Notes: generated by a model from the sequence alone, not told the origin. DNA of 64,000 bases from Nannobrachium achirus (GCA_963921795.1 OY997658.1:52529897-52593896), one strand, 5' to 3'; shown: positions 44,188-55,813, numbered from the stretch's first letter. Numbers and translations are program-made.

Positions 44188-45047
44188 CATAGGCGATTCT
44201 AGCCTCTTCCAGCAGGGGGTGCACGACCTCTATTACCTCGCGCGCGTGCACGACGCTCGCGTGCGCGCGTAATGTTGTTTTAGCGGATTTCTGCAGTTAA
44301 TTTTGTACCTTTATCCGGGCCATGGCAAGGGTCTCTTTCATGAACAAAGTTGGCTTCATTTGGCTCCTCTGGGTCTGGGCCTGGGGTAACAACAGTTGAG
44401 TCTGGAGTGGGGCTTGCTTGCGGAGGAACCGGGGCCTCGGTCTCCGGCAACGGCGAGCCTTCCACAGTGATGTCGGTGGCTGGATCACTGCTGCTGCAAG
44501 CTCCGTCCACCTCCTCTGGTTCACGTTCATTAGCATTACTGTCAGTGTCGAGTGAACCCGTGTTCACATTTCCTGATGATGAATTATCGGTTGTGGCACT
44601 GGGTTTGCTCTTTTTTATAAAGAATTGGTCAATTGTCTTTGTATTTATAGTTCGTTTCGCCATTATTGCTGCTCTGCTGCTGTATCCATATTGTTTTAGG
44701 CGGGCGGAAACAGATAAGGAAATCACGGAATTGTGGGTCATCATATCAGAGAGTCACACAGCCGGCCAGCACAGGTGTCAATCTCACAGCCCACCCACAG
44801 TGCCTGCCAAGTCTGCCAACAGCGCCGTCGCCAAGCAAGCTGATAGGTCTTACATTGCAAGCAAGCAAGCTGAAATACTTGCCCCTCCACCTCTCTTTTT
44901 GCGCACATTTTACAAATCACGATCACTGTTTTATTTAATAATTATAAAATAAAGTTACATTACAAAAAAAAAAAAAAAAATCAAAATGGCCGCCTGGCGG
45001 CCAGGGGGTGCACGTGCACCCTAGGACACCCCTTAAAATCGCCTATG
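44188..45047 (-). mobile_element. 860-bp hAT derivative keeping a transposase N-terminus
   Basis: The ends are inverted: CATAGGCGATTCTAG on the left and AAAATCGCCTATG on the right, and both sides carry a nearby GGGGGTGCACG block. The flanks GTTAC and GTTGC are similar, but no clean 8-bp duplication is visible. The minus strand encodes the N-terminal transposase piece listed separately. The GCGCGCGTGCACG-rich segment near 44240 is a local hairpin region. It is an internal-deletion derivative. Confidence 0.75.
44280..44663 (-). pseudogene. hAT (ZMYM1-like) transposase N-terminal fragment
   Basis: From the internal methionine at 44663 the frame reads MAKRTINTKTIDQFFIKKSK, then an acidic, serine/proline-rich linker, and ends after NEANFVHERDPCHGPDKG and about ten more residues. 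A short basic start with (I/D)(Q/S)FF(I/K)KK followed by a low-complexity linker is typical of vertebrate hAT transposases related to ZMYM1-like proteins. At about 127 residues it has no TTF zinc-binding domain, no RNase H-like catalytic core and no dimerisation domain, so it cannot transpose DNA. The frame could extend upstream to 44744, but the internal start matches the family better. Confidence 0.6.
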
Positions 45048-45300
45048 GTTGCATCCTTGCAATGAATGAATGAATGGGAACATTTGAGATTTGTTCCGAG
45101 GTGTGGGTGATGATGGATGTTTTAGGCCGTTGTCTGGGGGCCCTTCTATGTCCTTTGTCCCTTGATTGGCAGGTCCCTGTTCAGGTATAGCCTTGTGTAT
45201 AGCCAACAAACTTTTTTGCATCGGCGGATTCGTCTGGTCACAGGCATTTTAAAAGAACAGTCTATACTAGTAGTGGCTGTTGTGGGACTACTAGTGGAGG

Positions 45301-45999
45301 CACTGGCGGAACAAGTCAGAACCGGGCCTGTAAGCAAGGCACAATGATCGGGCCCCCGCCGCCGCCACCACCACCCCCATAGCGGAAAGCAACCATGACA
45401 ACTTGTAAACTACATCGATCTAAACAGCACCAATGAGCAACACTCACAGTTTTAAAATATCAATGGTTAGATTGGTGAACTGCTTAGGAAACACTGGCAC
45501 ATCAGCCCATGAGCTCTAGCCTACAACAACTATGCAATTTCGTATATCTTATTGGCCTACTCACCACTATTTGAAGGGGACTCCACAAGCCTTTCTGCTC
45601 TGCAAAATCATCCACGTTCCCTTTCTATTGACAGCATGGCCAGTCCAGGAGGTCTCTCTTGTCCCATTGTGCTCCTCAAGTAGTTTTTAATCCTTTTCAA
45701 TTTTGAGAATTACCGCTCGGCACAGTTTATATGCATTTCCGCTCATGATTAAGCCATGCTGAAGGCTAGCTGGCTTGTGTTGACAAGTGATTGATGATGA
45801 CATAGTGTGCACGATGGACAGTTGTTGATGATGATAACGTTTTAAATGGGCCCGCCTGCGCCACCTAAAGTGCTCCAAATCCTAATAAACTAAAGATGAT
45901 AAGATCCATGTGATCTGACCATAGCTGACGGCTGGGCCCCCGCGGTCCGCGGGCCAGTAAGCGGCCGCTTACTCAGCTTATAAGGACGGTCTGCCCCTG
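45301..45999 (-). mobile_element. 699-bp hAT derivative with 8-bp target duplication
   Basis: AGTGGAGG flanks both ends (45293-45300 and 46000-46007). Ends are CACTGGCGGAACAAGTC and, reversed, CAGGGGCAGACCGTCC. Near the right end a perfect hairpin, GCCCCCGCGG against CCGCGGGC, and AAGCGGCCGCTT are visible. It carries a broken transposase C-terminus on the minus strand. Confidence 0.8.
45585..45745 (-). pseudogene. hAT transposase C-terminal dimerisation domain remnant
   Basis: The minus strand translates as CAER, stop, FSKLKRIKNYLRSTMGQERP, PGLAMLSIERERG, stop. (S/C)AERSFSKLK.IK.YLRSTM.QERL..LA.LSIE is the hallmark of the hAT C-terminal (dimerisation) domain. In-frame stops, including one where serine is expected, mark it as dead. 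The position near the element's 3' end agrees with normal hAT layout. Confidence 0.8.
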
Positions 46000-46007
46000 A
46001 GTGGAGG

Positions 46008-46849
46008 TCAGGATCAAGATGGACACATTCACATAGTAGGAAATAGCTTTGAGGAGGACCACTGTCATGATCCTTAATACACCTAGGGCTATACGTTAAG
46101 TTCTATTATTGCTTTTTTCCAAACAATTTGCTCACACAGCCATAGTTCAGTAAGCATGCAGCTAAAGACATAGATCCAATGCTGCCACATTGCATCTTCT
46201 TCAGCATTCATAATACCTAAAACCCTATGCCCTGGCTGTAGCACAGTGATTGATAATACATCTTTAATGATGCATAGGCAATGTTTAAGAGACTGGCCCA
46301 TGCAGGCTGAGGCAGATGCACTTCTGGAGGTCAAATGTGTATTTGCCATGGAAAAGCAATGTGTGTGGATTCTTTATCTGCGTATTAACAGTATACCATG
46401 GCAACTGTTTTATTTATAAATATAATTTACAAAGTAATATGGAGATAAGAGTTTTCTGCCCGACAGCAGCGATATATTACAGGCAGGTGCAGGATGCTTG
46501 TCTTTGCTGCTTTGTAAGTGTGTCAAAACGACGATTATCTGTGTCTGAGACAAGTATTGCACCAAAAACCCTTTCAACTCTATCTCTATTTGAGTTGAGG
46601 TGGATGCTCAGTTTCAAATGTTGTGTGCTCTGTTGACAATCACAAAACAGCAGCCACTCATGTAGGCCTAGGTGTATTAATATTCATAATTCCACACAAA
46701 GAATCACATTGTCAAAAAAGGAGAAAAAAAGAAGGAGAAAGAAACTGCAAAACTAGGTCACTCAATGATGGTATTGTGGTACATCAAATGCTTAGGAGTG
46801 ACATTTTGACGTATTGTTTTTCAAGGTACAGTACATAACACCAGTAAGA
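46008..46849. other. Unassigned sequence
   Basis: TTTTCTGCCCGACAGCAGCGA near 46453 resembles the module beside hairpins P5 and P13. Nothing else is recognised. Confidence 0.35.
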
Positions 46850-46860
46850 CTCCCTAATCG

Positions 46861-46891
46861 GGAGATAAGCGACCGTTGGTCGCTTATCTCC
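46861..46891. repeat. Perfect 14-bp hairpin
   Basis: GGAGATAAGCGACC, spacer GTT, GGTCGCTTATCTCC. Confidence 0.9.
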
Positions 46892-47373
46892 ACAAATAGG
46901 CCAAAAGTTTGTTACCAATTATCAAGACATACGGGCAGTTGACAGTTTGCCATGGTTACTCATTGAAGTTGAATCTCCATATATGGAGATAACCTACGCA
47001 TCACACTAAGTCTGACCTCACCAGCCCATATTTGGGCATGAGCAACTTATGTCTCCATATATGGAGATATGATGACATCACACAGTCCTCAGCCGATGAT
47101 GTGGCGTGATGTCATACAATACACAAACGAGCCCTACAGTATAAAGGGGCAATTCTTGCCAGGAAAGAAGCATTTCTTCGGCTCAGACCTTATCGCCAGG
47201 GTTGGCTTATAGCAGCTGTCGGTAGATAATGCCGGTCTTATATAATGGTCATTTGTGTACGGTGTGATGTCATACTGATGTCAGCAGTGTGATGTCATAC
47301 TGATGCGGAGATATGAGCAGGGCAAAGGTTTGATGAGTGACGTGTGACGTGTGTGACGTGACGGACGGCCGGT

Positions 47374-47451
47374 GGAGGTTTTGATACTAAACTGCGACCT
47401 GACGGACGCAATTATTGCGACCGTAGGTCGTTACTTAGTATGAAAACCTCC
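47374..47451. repeat. Nested hairpin
   Basis: Outer arms GGAGGTTTTGATACTAA and TTAGTATGAAAACCTCC; an inner pair TGCGACC and GGTCGTTA lies closer to the centre. Confidence 0.75.
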
Positions 47452-49010
47452 AGCTCATGTCTGTTTGTCTGTCTGTCTGTCCATCGGTCCATCACATTTT
47501 GTCAACTTAAACAACCAACCGTAACGCGAGTCACACTTGCAAATTAATTCCGTCCTGGTCCCTTTTATGCCCATATATGGAGATCCCTGATGTCATCAAT
47601 ATTATATATCTGGGAATGCCCATATATGGACATGTTGTGTCATGTGGTCTATGACATCAAACGTCTATGATGTCAGACGTCAGTCATCTCCATATATTTG
47701 GGAAAATACGACGACATTTTGGCCACATTTTGTCCAACTTAAACAACCAAGCAGGTCTGAGCATTTCTTTGGGTCAAAGTTGAACCAATTAATAGTCTTT
47801 AAAAGATAAAGAAGTGGCCGCACACACTGTAGCCAAAGTGCCAATATTTATTTTAGGACGCAGAGGGGAAGTTAATCTCATGCCAAAGCACCATCACCCA
47901 GCAGTCTGGGGGGTGCGTAGCAATGTTTTGATGTGCCGTTGTTTCGAGTGGCCAGTAGTCCGAACGCTAACCTGCCGATGCAGGTGAATGCTAACCTGGT
48001 GAATAAGTCTATACCTTAACCCTAAACGGAGTATTGGGGATTTGAAACAGTGGGACATCAAAATATTGAGATACTGACCAGTCTGCTGGCACCCAGGCAG
48101 AGGCGTGCACGCGCCCATGTGCACGCGCCCATGTGCACGCGCCCATGTGCACGTCCTCGCTGCTTCTCGCCCTTAGGGTGTCTTACTTGTATGGTAATTG
48201 CTTTTTAGTATGTGAACGGTCACAGCTTGTCAGTATGTGTGTATTTCTGTAACGCCTGACACTGTGGTTCTATGGGTTTGTCGCTCTGACATCATGCTCT
48301 GACGTCACTGCGATGTCAGGGGAACCACTCTTAACAAAATGGGTTTGCTGCTCTGACATCACGCTCTGGCTTCATTGTGATGTCACACAACAGAATTTGT
48401 TTTATGCCCATATATGGAGTTCCCTGATGTCATCAATATTAAGCCCATATCTAACAGGACTTCATACGGGAATGCCCATATATGGAGGCCACATACCACA
48501 CTAACGGTTGGTTCTACAGATGGCAGACGGGGATCTCCATGTATTGGCATAAAAGGGTATGGTGTCAGGTGTCATAGACATCATAGGAGTAGGACATTCA
48601 CATAACAAATAACTGAGTAAGCATGTTTGGGCTCTCACAGCATATCACCATATACAGTACATGGATCTCCATATATGGGTACCAGGGGTCTCCATATTAT
48701 GGGTAACTGGTCCGATATACATCACTAGCCAGATGGCCATGAATATGCATGGGCATAAAAGGGATTGTATGTATGATGTCAGATTTTATAGACATCATAG
48801 GATTTTCACATAACGAATATCTGAGTAAGCAAGTTTGGGGTCTTACAGCATATCTCCATATACTTCACATGGATCTCCATATATGGGTACCAGGGGTCTC
48901 AATATATGGGTAACTGGTCCGATATACATCACTTGCCAGATGGCCAAGACATGGCGTGACCTCGCCATTTAGGGCGAGGTCGCTTGTCGCCCTGAAGCGT
49001 CTTTCTAGTA

Positions 49011-50115
49011 TGTAACACAACATAAAAAAAAAATTGAGTGTTTCTTTGGATCACATGCAAAAGGTTTCCAAATGCAACCATCTCCCTTAAAACCCCTGAT
49101 GTGGCCAAATCATATTTCATGCCATGTTTCATCATGCCAGCCATGGTACTGTATTATATGACTGTGTTAAATGCTTGTGAAATTGATGACACTCAAAAGG
49201 TGTGCTTAGTTTCAACAATAGGTCACGTGAATCCAGAGTAAAAGCATCTGTCTCCTTGAGTGGCTCTGTGACTCGAAAGGAAATTAGAGCAATATGGAAA
49301 GAAAAACAACCATTGATCTTTCACGTGAGATCTTCTCTGAGACGTGCTGCAGCGCTGCATACAGCATATTAATTGTTGGCCTTCATTCCTTCAGCTAGGT
49401 CAGAGATTGAGACTGACCACAAAGTTGACGCGGTCCCAGTGGGCTGTGGGGGTTGGTGGGTGGTGGTCGGGGGGCGGGGTAACAGACTATCACACAGCTG
49501 CAGACGCCTCGGGCAAACCTTTCCTCGTTACCCCCGGACCTCCTCACTTAAAAACTAGGGCATAACTTTCTTTTACTGCTGCAGATCCATCAGATATGAC
49601 AGAGTGAGGACAGCACTGAGCTTCCCTATCTATTTCTCCATTTACCTACAGTACAGCAAGAAACCTGGGGCAAAACAACCTTAGGATAACTTAGGGTATC
49701 CAAAACTCCAATTACTATGCAAACCTTCTTCTGTATGCATTCAACTTTAAGTGAAGTTGTGACAAGAAGATCAGCATACATACAATCTGACCTTACCTAG
49801 TTTGTGTTCATGGCACATGAGATTAAAATGTATATGCATTGCACTGAAAATCACCAATACAAATCTGTGTTAAAAGTGTCTTCATAATTTGAATCTGGGA
49901 AGAAAAAAAAAAATTTTTTTACAGGCTGCAAAATAATAAAATAAATATAGTGTCAACACTTGGCAAGCTGGATGCATCTTCATTTTAGTGTAATCAAACA
50001 AACACAACGTTGGCCTTTGCCGTTTGACAGCCACTGTTTCAAATTGTTGTTGTAGGGTGGAAACCATGTCCAAAACTGTTCCTTTTTTAATAGTTATTTT
50101 AAAAACTAGTTAAAG
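49011..50115. other. Unassigned sequence
   Basis: No repeat or exon recognised. Confidence 0.35.
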
Positions 50116-50193
50116 TAGTGAAAATAGATGATCTACAATCACACAACACCTCGCGATGCCAGGCGTTGTGGTCTTGTAGATTGGTAGATTTTG
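50116..50193. repeat. TACAAGC hairpin P12 (decayed, CACAC subfamily)
   Basis: GTGAAAATAGATGATCTACA and TCACACAACACCTCGC on the left; AGGCGTTGTGGTCTTGTAGA on the right. ACTAGT lies just outside on the left, as in P5 and P13. Confidence 0.65.
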
Positions 50194-50246
50194 TTTGTTT
50201 GTTTTTCGCATCCCTCACGGAAAAGCTTTCTCCAATGAGTCCTTAC

Positions 50247-50319
50247 CAACGGACATCCCATTCATCCCTGGTAAAAAGTCGCTGATATACTCGGCGACAA
50301 GAGGTCGCAGGGACTCAGC
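50247..50319 (-). CDS. Candidate 73-bp coding exon
   Basis: On the minus strand a pyrimidine-rich stretch and GGAGCAG precede the exon, and GTTG|GTAAGG follows it, so both splice sites fit the consensus. The open frame reads AESLRPLVAEYISDFLPGM then NGMSV. Composition is less AT-rich than the surroundings and contains no repeat. I do not recognise the protein, and no neighbouring exon was found in the window. A chance exon-like stretch is quite possible. Confidence 0.25.
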
Positions 50320-51600
50320 CTGCTCCAAAAGAACACAATAAAACAAACAAAAACAAAAGCATCTGCAGACAGACCGCCCGAAGAGAATTGTCCTGCTACT
50401 CCCTATCGTGACCAGGCTGATACTAGAGTTTGTTATAAGGCAAAAGCACAACAAGGCATTCAGGGATTGTGCTATAAATGTTGATGGGCCAGTTGAAGGA
50501 TAATTGTTGCTGATAGCAACGTGACATTGCACCGGCCTTTCGTAGAAGATACTTCTTCAAGATTATTAATGGTTTCTTTCTGTGACCCCGGATTCAAGAC
50601 TTGATATTCTCATCTTGTTTTGTCCCTAAATGCATCTGCTGGTAGTCATTTTGTTGCCGTTGGCATTAAATTAACACCTTTAGTCCCCTACATTAGCATG
50701 AGTGCATCCATTACGGTGTGAGTGTCGCTGCAGGAGATGAATCTCAACAAAGGCAGTTCTAGGGATATGTTATTACTACAGAGACCAGAGAGCTTCATCT
50801 CTAGCCACTGGTTTACATGGAAGAAAGGCCCCTTTGATGGTGTATAAGTTCCAGGTATGGTATTGCAACAGTAGAAACACTTAAACCACTGTACCCATGC
50901 TGATGGGTTTCTTTGTTTAGATGGTTATTGTGGTTGACTTAAAAGTAAACAAAACAAATGCTGAAATTAACTTAGGCCTACTGTATATACAAAAAAAGCG
51001 CTTAACATAATAATGTGTCTTTCTGTTAATCAATTCCTGTCTATATCACAGGGAACAGCATTACAACAAGCTAAACTTCAAAATGGAAATGAATGGGGAC
51101 ATAAATGGAGGCTGCGGCAGAGCAAATACAAGTAAGTAATGCCTCTCACCACTTCCTTTCGTCCCCGCAGGCAGGGAGAATGAATTAATACTGTATACCT
51201 TATTGTGCTTTGAAGCCTAAACTGTATATTTTCACCCAGCAAGTCAGCCTCCTCGCTCCCTCCCACAGGAGGCATATGGTCACACAGTTCTCACCATGTT
51301 ATATAAATATGTTTTATAATGAATATATGCTAATGTTCCTGCCTTTATTTTATATTCAGAGGGGGGGTCAGTGTTGCCCGATTTCAAAGAGGAGGAATTT
51401 CAGATAATTAGCTTTGGTCCTTTTGTTACACTCTCATTAAAATGAATTCAAACTTCAATTTATTTGCATAACGTAGTTAAAGATTACACAAATACACAAA
51501 GAATGAAGCTCGCATTGTGATTAATATACAGTATGTTATCGGGACAGTAAACACACAATAGACCTTTTTCTCTCTTTATTTGAAAAGGGTTAGGGTTAGG
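50320..51600. other. Unassigned sequence
   Basis: No repeat or further exon recognised. Confidence 0.35.
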
Positions 51601-51604
51601 TTAG

Positions 51605-51605
<1 letters not shown>

Positions 51606-51694
<89 letters not shown>
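51606..51694. repeat. (GT)n microsatellite
   Basis: About 44 GT units preceded by GGGTTAGGGTTAGG, a double telomere-like hexamer. Confidence 0.97.
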
Positions 51695-51697
<3 letters not shown>

Positions 51698-51709
51698 CCC
51701 TGAGAACCT

Positions 51710-52090
51710 GAGTACTCAAATGTTTTACTTAAGTACAAGTACAAGTATCAATTATTACAAGTATCAATTATTGCAATGTAGAAGTACTCTGTTACAAGTA
51801 AAAGTCAAGTAATGTCGAAGAGTCCTTGAGCAAGACTCTGAACCCCTAGTTGCTCCCAGTGAGTAGGTTGGTGCCTTGCATGGTTTCCTCCGCCATCGGT
51901 GTATGAATGTATGTGTGAATGGGTGAATGTAATGCACAATCTATGTAAAGCGCCTTGGATAAAAGCGCTATATAAATGTACCATTTACGATTTACCATTT
52001 AGGGCTTATAAGAGGTTAATGTATGTTTTGTAATAATAATTCAAATCTACAAAGTAACTAGTAACTAAAGTTTTTTAAATTTTGTAGTTA
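51710..52090 (-). mobile_element. hAT MITE family-1 fragment split by a retroposon-like tail
   Basis: GAGTACTCAAATGTTTTACT to AAGTAAAAGTCAAGTAATG is MITE. At about 51818-52000 it is interrupted by copy 2 of the GTCCTTGAGCAAGACTCTG repeat, ending CGCTATATAAATGTACCATT. The MITE then resumes with GGTTAATGTATGTTTTGTAA and AACTAGTAACTAAAGTTTT. Confidence 0.7.
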
Positions 52091-52690
52091 GCTAATGGTG
52101 TTTTCCAGAAATGCTCTTCTGACTCAGCAGACTCACATCAGAGTTCTTGGTATAAGCCAAATTAATAATAAAAATCATAACATCAACAATAATAATAATA
52201 ATGATAATAATAACACAGATAAAGAGCATGGAGTAGATAACACTATCTTGAATTACCAACTTACTGTAAAGAATAAGTGAGGGAGAGCATTAGTTTGAAC
52301 CTGAAGTGTGTTAAAACTGATATGACTTTTAAAGTAAAACTGAGAGTCTGTCAGCTTTAATCTCACTCCCGGGCTCAGGTGAGTGTGTGGCTGCAGCCTG
52401 TCCTCTTTGTACATACATTGCAGGCATATATATTTTGTATTTTGTATCCTCCTGCCCCAGGGAAATGAATGGCCTTGCTTTTCCCCAGGTCAAATTATTC
52501 TCAGGAGTCCCTGTTTACCACATCTATCCTTTAGCGCGCCTCTGTCTGCAGGATGAGAAATGTCTCTTCCTAACATGCTGCATTACGGATTTCACTTTGA
52601 GCTAATGTCTCCTCCTCCGATTTTGTCGTGTGGCCCATGCTTCCAGACAGACAGAGGCTTTTTCACGCAAGAAAATGTAGGACATGTCAC
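52091..52690. other. Unassigned sequence
   Basis: A short (AAT)n lies near 52187-52213. Nothing else is recognised. Confidence 0.35.
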
Positions 52691-52709
52691 AGAGGTCAAT
52701 GGCACACCT

Positions 52710-52774
52710 CTCTCTCTTTCTCTCTCTCCCTCTCTCTCTCTCTCACACACACACACGCACACACACACACACAC

Positions 52775-52868
<94 letters not shown>
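52710..52868. repeat. (TC)n then (CA)n microsatellite
   Basis: About 34 bp of CT-rich repeat leads into some 60 CA units with two CG interruptions. Confidence 0.97.
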
Positions 52869-52869
<1 letters not shown>

Positions 52870-52992
52870 ACCCCTCTCTCCTTAATGGCTTTAAAGTCAC
52901 ATGAAATGCAAGGTGATTTATGTTGCAGAATGAATGCTGCAAACCTCTTGAGTAATTTTGTACAAGCACAAGCACACGCACGCACGCACAGA

Positions 52993-53120
52993 TGAGTAAA
53001 AGTAGAATTTCCTTACTTTGAATAGTAAAAGATGTGATTAATACACTCATTAAAGTCTAGAACAAAAAGAATTGTAACAAACTTGTACTTGTAATTGTAC
53101 TTGCATTACACCACTGGGTA
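52993..53120. mobile_element. hAT MITE family-1 fragment
   Basis: GATGAGTAAAAGTAGAATTT begins it; ACTTGTACTTGTAATTGTAC and TTGCATTACACCACTG end it. The middle is lost or diverged. Confidence 0.45.
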
Positions 53121-53156
53121 TTTCTGCATTAACTAAACTGTTTGCTTTTTAATTTC

Positions 53157-53245
53157 AAGGACCCCCATAACTCTGAGAGTGTACAAATGGAACCAAATGG
53201 ACCCTTACAGGCCAATAAGCTTCCAGTACACTCTCAGAGTTACAC
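53157..53245. repeat. Copy of the AATGGAACCAAATG repeat from 0.8 and 1.4 kb
   Basis: TACAAATGGAACCAAATGGA matches the blocks at about 819-840 and 1366-1385. Here it is framed by ACTCTGAGAGTGTAC and GTACACTCTCAGAGTTAC, an inverted repeat. Confidence 0.6.
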
Positions 53246-53549
53246 ACCCAGAGCAACGTCTTGCCAGTGAACCAACATGCACAATATCAGCACCCTAGCT
53301 GACTCTGTTTGGCCAGAATGGAACAGAGCCTTCATTAGTATTATTGGTAATACCTGTGAAGGAAGTAAGGAAGAGACTCAATTTATTTTCAGTATGGCTG
53401 CTGTGCATTGGCTGTGTTCTGTGGAGTAAAAGCTGGGCGGGGAGGGGCAGTGGTGGAAATAGTACTCAAATGTTTTACTTAAGTAAAAGTATCAATACTG
53501 CAATATAGACATACTTAATGTATTTGAGTAAAAGTATGAAAGTATTGGT

Positions 53550-53616
53550 ATCTACAAGCTCACAACTTCACGCAATGCGGGGCGTTGTGAGCTTGTAGAT
53601 CTGCTATTTTCAAATA
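53550..53616. repeat. TACAAGC hairpin P14
   Basis: TATCTACAAGCTCACAACTT on the left and GGCGTTGTGAGCTTGTAGAT CTGCTATTTTCAAA on the right. The left outer arm is lost. Confidence 0.75.
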
Positions 53617-53684
53617 GCCAAGATATAAAATATTATCGTACAATTTATTTCTGCACAGTGACTAGTAACTACAGTCTTCAAATA

Positions 53685-54090
53685 AGTGTTCTTATTCTTC
53701 ATATAATAGGTCCTCACTAATGTTCATGATAAAATATCAAAAAAAAATTCTACTCAGTTTGGGTCTCATAGGAGAGCAGTGGGTGGGTCAAATCCTTCTA
53801 CCGGTGACATCATCAATGGGAAATGCAAGCTAATAGAAACTGCAGGCTTTCTATTCCTGAAAAAGTTGCAATGTTAAAGTGGAAGCCATTGTTCTCGTGA
53901 TAATAAAAATCTAAATATCTTTTTTCAATTTTTTTTTTTTTTTTTTGTCAAACGATGATGTCACCGGTAGAAGGATTTGACAGCTCTCCTATGAGACCCA
54001 GACTGAATAGAAAAAAATTGTGCTATTTTATTATGAACATTAGTGAGGACCTATTATATGAAGAGTGAAAAGTGGTGAACTACTCCTTTA
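53685..54090. mobile_element. ~400-bp foldback inside M8
   Basis: TTCATATAATAGGTCCTCAC and GTGAGGACCTATTATATGAA pair; so do GGGTCTCATAGGAGAGC and GCTCTCCTATGAGACCC, and CAAATCCTTCTACCGGTGAC with its inverse. A poly-T stretch lies near the right arm. Exact ends and target duplication are not resolved. Confidence 0.75.
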
Positions 54091-54129
54091 AGTAAATGTA
54101 CTTAGTTACTTTATACCACTGGGGAGGGG

Positions 54130-55813
54130 GATCTTCGTTGCTGAGCTGGGGACTCCTACAGACTGGGGTGCCGCTTGTCAGCAGGGGTTGTAGGAAGGAG
54201 GCACTATGTCCTCCCGGTGGAGGCTCCTCACTGACAGGTGAGCCAGTACAATAGCAGTGGCAACACAGAAATGAGTGGGGAGGGTTAGTTGGCGTACTGT
54301 AGCAACAAAATGGGGGGGACTCAGCAGACATTGCATATTCATTTCCACAGAAACATTGTAGACTGATTTCCTCTGCGACACCCTTTAGAGGGCCAAGCTT
54401 GAATAATGTTATGAAATCAAATCAAATAAAAAAAAAATAATAATAAGAAATACAAAAATCACTTACTGTTCACATCTGACTGTAGCATGCACATTGGATT
54501 TAGATAAATGATCAGAACAGAGGCAATTATGTTTATGAAACATGATTTTCCCCTACCCGATTCAATGCTGCTGTCCGATTCAGTATGAATTGAGAGCGTG
54601 TCTACTTGGCAGCAGTGACATTATGTTGTATAATTGCACCCCCGAAGTCCCCGTTCATGCTGATTCCTTTTATTCTCAGATTTAAAGACCACTTTGTATT
54701 GCTTGATGGTTTATTGATCTTTAGCAACTGCTTGTTTATAAATTATATTGTTCTGCTTGCTGAAACGTCATAAAACAATAGTTTGAAAATCTGTCATCTG
54801 TCCATTTGTCACGTCAAGGAGAATCACAGACAGGCACGTGCACACATAGACATGAAAGGGGGCTTGGGCCCCTGCCCTTTTATCCGTGCCCTCTCCAGAC
54901 CATGAATGCAGTTTTTACTATGGTCAAAGAAACGCAAATGCTATCTTTCCATGCCATACCTGAAGGCAACATTGAAGATAAATTGCCTTGTCCAAACTCT
55001 CCTGAACATGAATGCAGCATCTGAAATGTTGAAAGAATTGTATTCTTTGTGTAGAAATCCATGCCATTACATCACATCTCCAATATTGACTTGATTATGC
55101 TTAGTTCAGTGTGGCATCAAGCGTCAAGCTCATAATTGTGGGCTTGGAGGTCGGCTATTTTTCATGTTTTCATCAAAAGTGCCCTTTAGGAAATTTCAGC
55201 CCCTGCCTCTCTAACAATCTCTGTACGTCCCTGACTATACCCCCCCTTCCTGATGGAAGCTTGTGTGTGACAGAAATATTGCTCGAACTTAAATGAATCA
55301 TCCTACGTGTATCTTGAACGTGGCAGTGTGCGAGATCTTTTGTTGTTGATGTTCACAGCTTCACTTAAGCACCCAGCTTTCAGACTTCCAATCCGGGTGT
55401 GCGAAAGCTTTGTATCGACCCCCCACCCCTCCTCCGTTTTTTCTATGTCTAACAAGACCTTTCCACTTTGTGCACACAGACAAAAATGTAATAAAAAAGG
55501 TGTATTACTGCAGTGCTGTTTTATCTCAACTTTTCTTACAAGTGGTGCTGCAGGAGATTATGGCGCTTATATTTCCTGTGTTGTCAAGTCCAACACAACA
55601 ACTGGAGTTGATTTACCTCACCGCACATCACAATAATGCCAATAAGCCACGCCTATAGAAACAACCCCTCATTAATGTGCTAATATGCCACGCCCCTGGA
55701 ATCAACATGCAGAAATCCCCTCAAGTGTTGTTCCCATAGAGTATACTAGTAAGACACCTGAGGGTGGAATGCGACCTCATGGTGACAGGCGCCAATTCTT
55801 GACTATCTGGCCA
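54130..55813. other. Mostly unassigned sequence with a decayed hairpin half (P15)
   Basis: At about 55121-55165, GTCAAGCTCATAATTGTGGG followed by CTTGGAGGTCGGCTATTTTT looks like a mutated TACAAGC hairpin. Nothing else is recognised. Confidence 0.35.

Larger units (their letters stand above)
46850..49010. repeat. Repeat region with eight CCATATATGG sites
   Basis: CCATATATGG is present at 46977, 47055, 47571, 47630, 48408, 48476, 48669 and 48877. Recurrent neighbours are GGAGATCCCTGATGTCATCA (two places), GCATAAAAGGG and TGGGTACCAGGGGTCTC. Related pieces lie at 4600-4790 and 16040-16375. A tandem 207-bp duplication occupies 48528-48955, with CTGGTCCGATATACATCACT at about 48709 and 48915. No protein is recognised. 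Confidence 0.7.
53448..54121 (-). mobile_element. Complete hAT MITE family-1 copy with nested foldback (M8)
   Basis: GGGAGGGG flanks both ends (53440-53447 and 54122-54129), a perfect 8-bp duplication. The termini are CAGTGGTGGAAATAGTACTC and AGTTACTTTATACCACTG. Hairpin P14 lies at 53550-53616. A foldback is inserted between about 53685 and 54090. Confidence 0.9.

Noticed and set aside
44188..45999. One complete hAT transposon with a 5' and 3' transposase half
   Set aside because: The two parts have different termini, and the second has its own AGTGGAGG duplication, so they are separate elements.
51590..51603. Telomere-like GGGTTAGGGTTAGG
   Set aside because: Only two imperfect units beside a GT microsatellite; too short to be an interstitial telomere.
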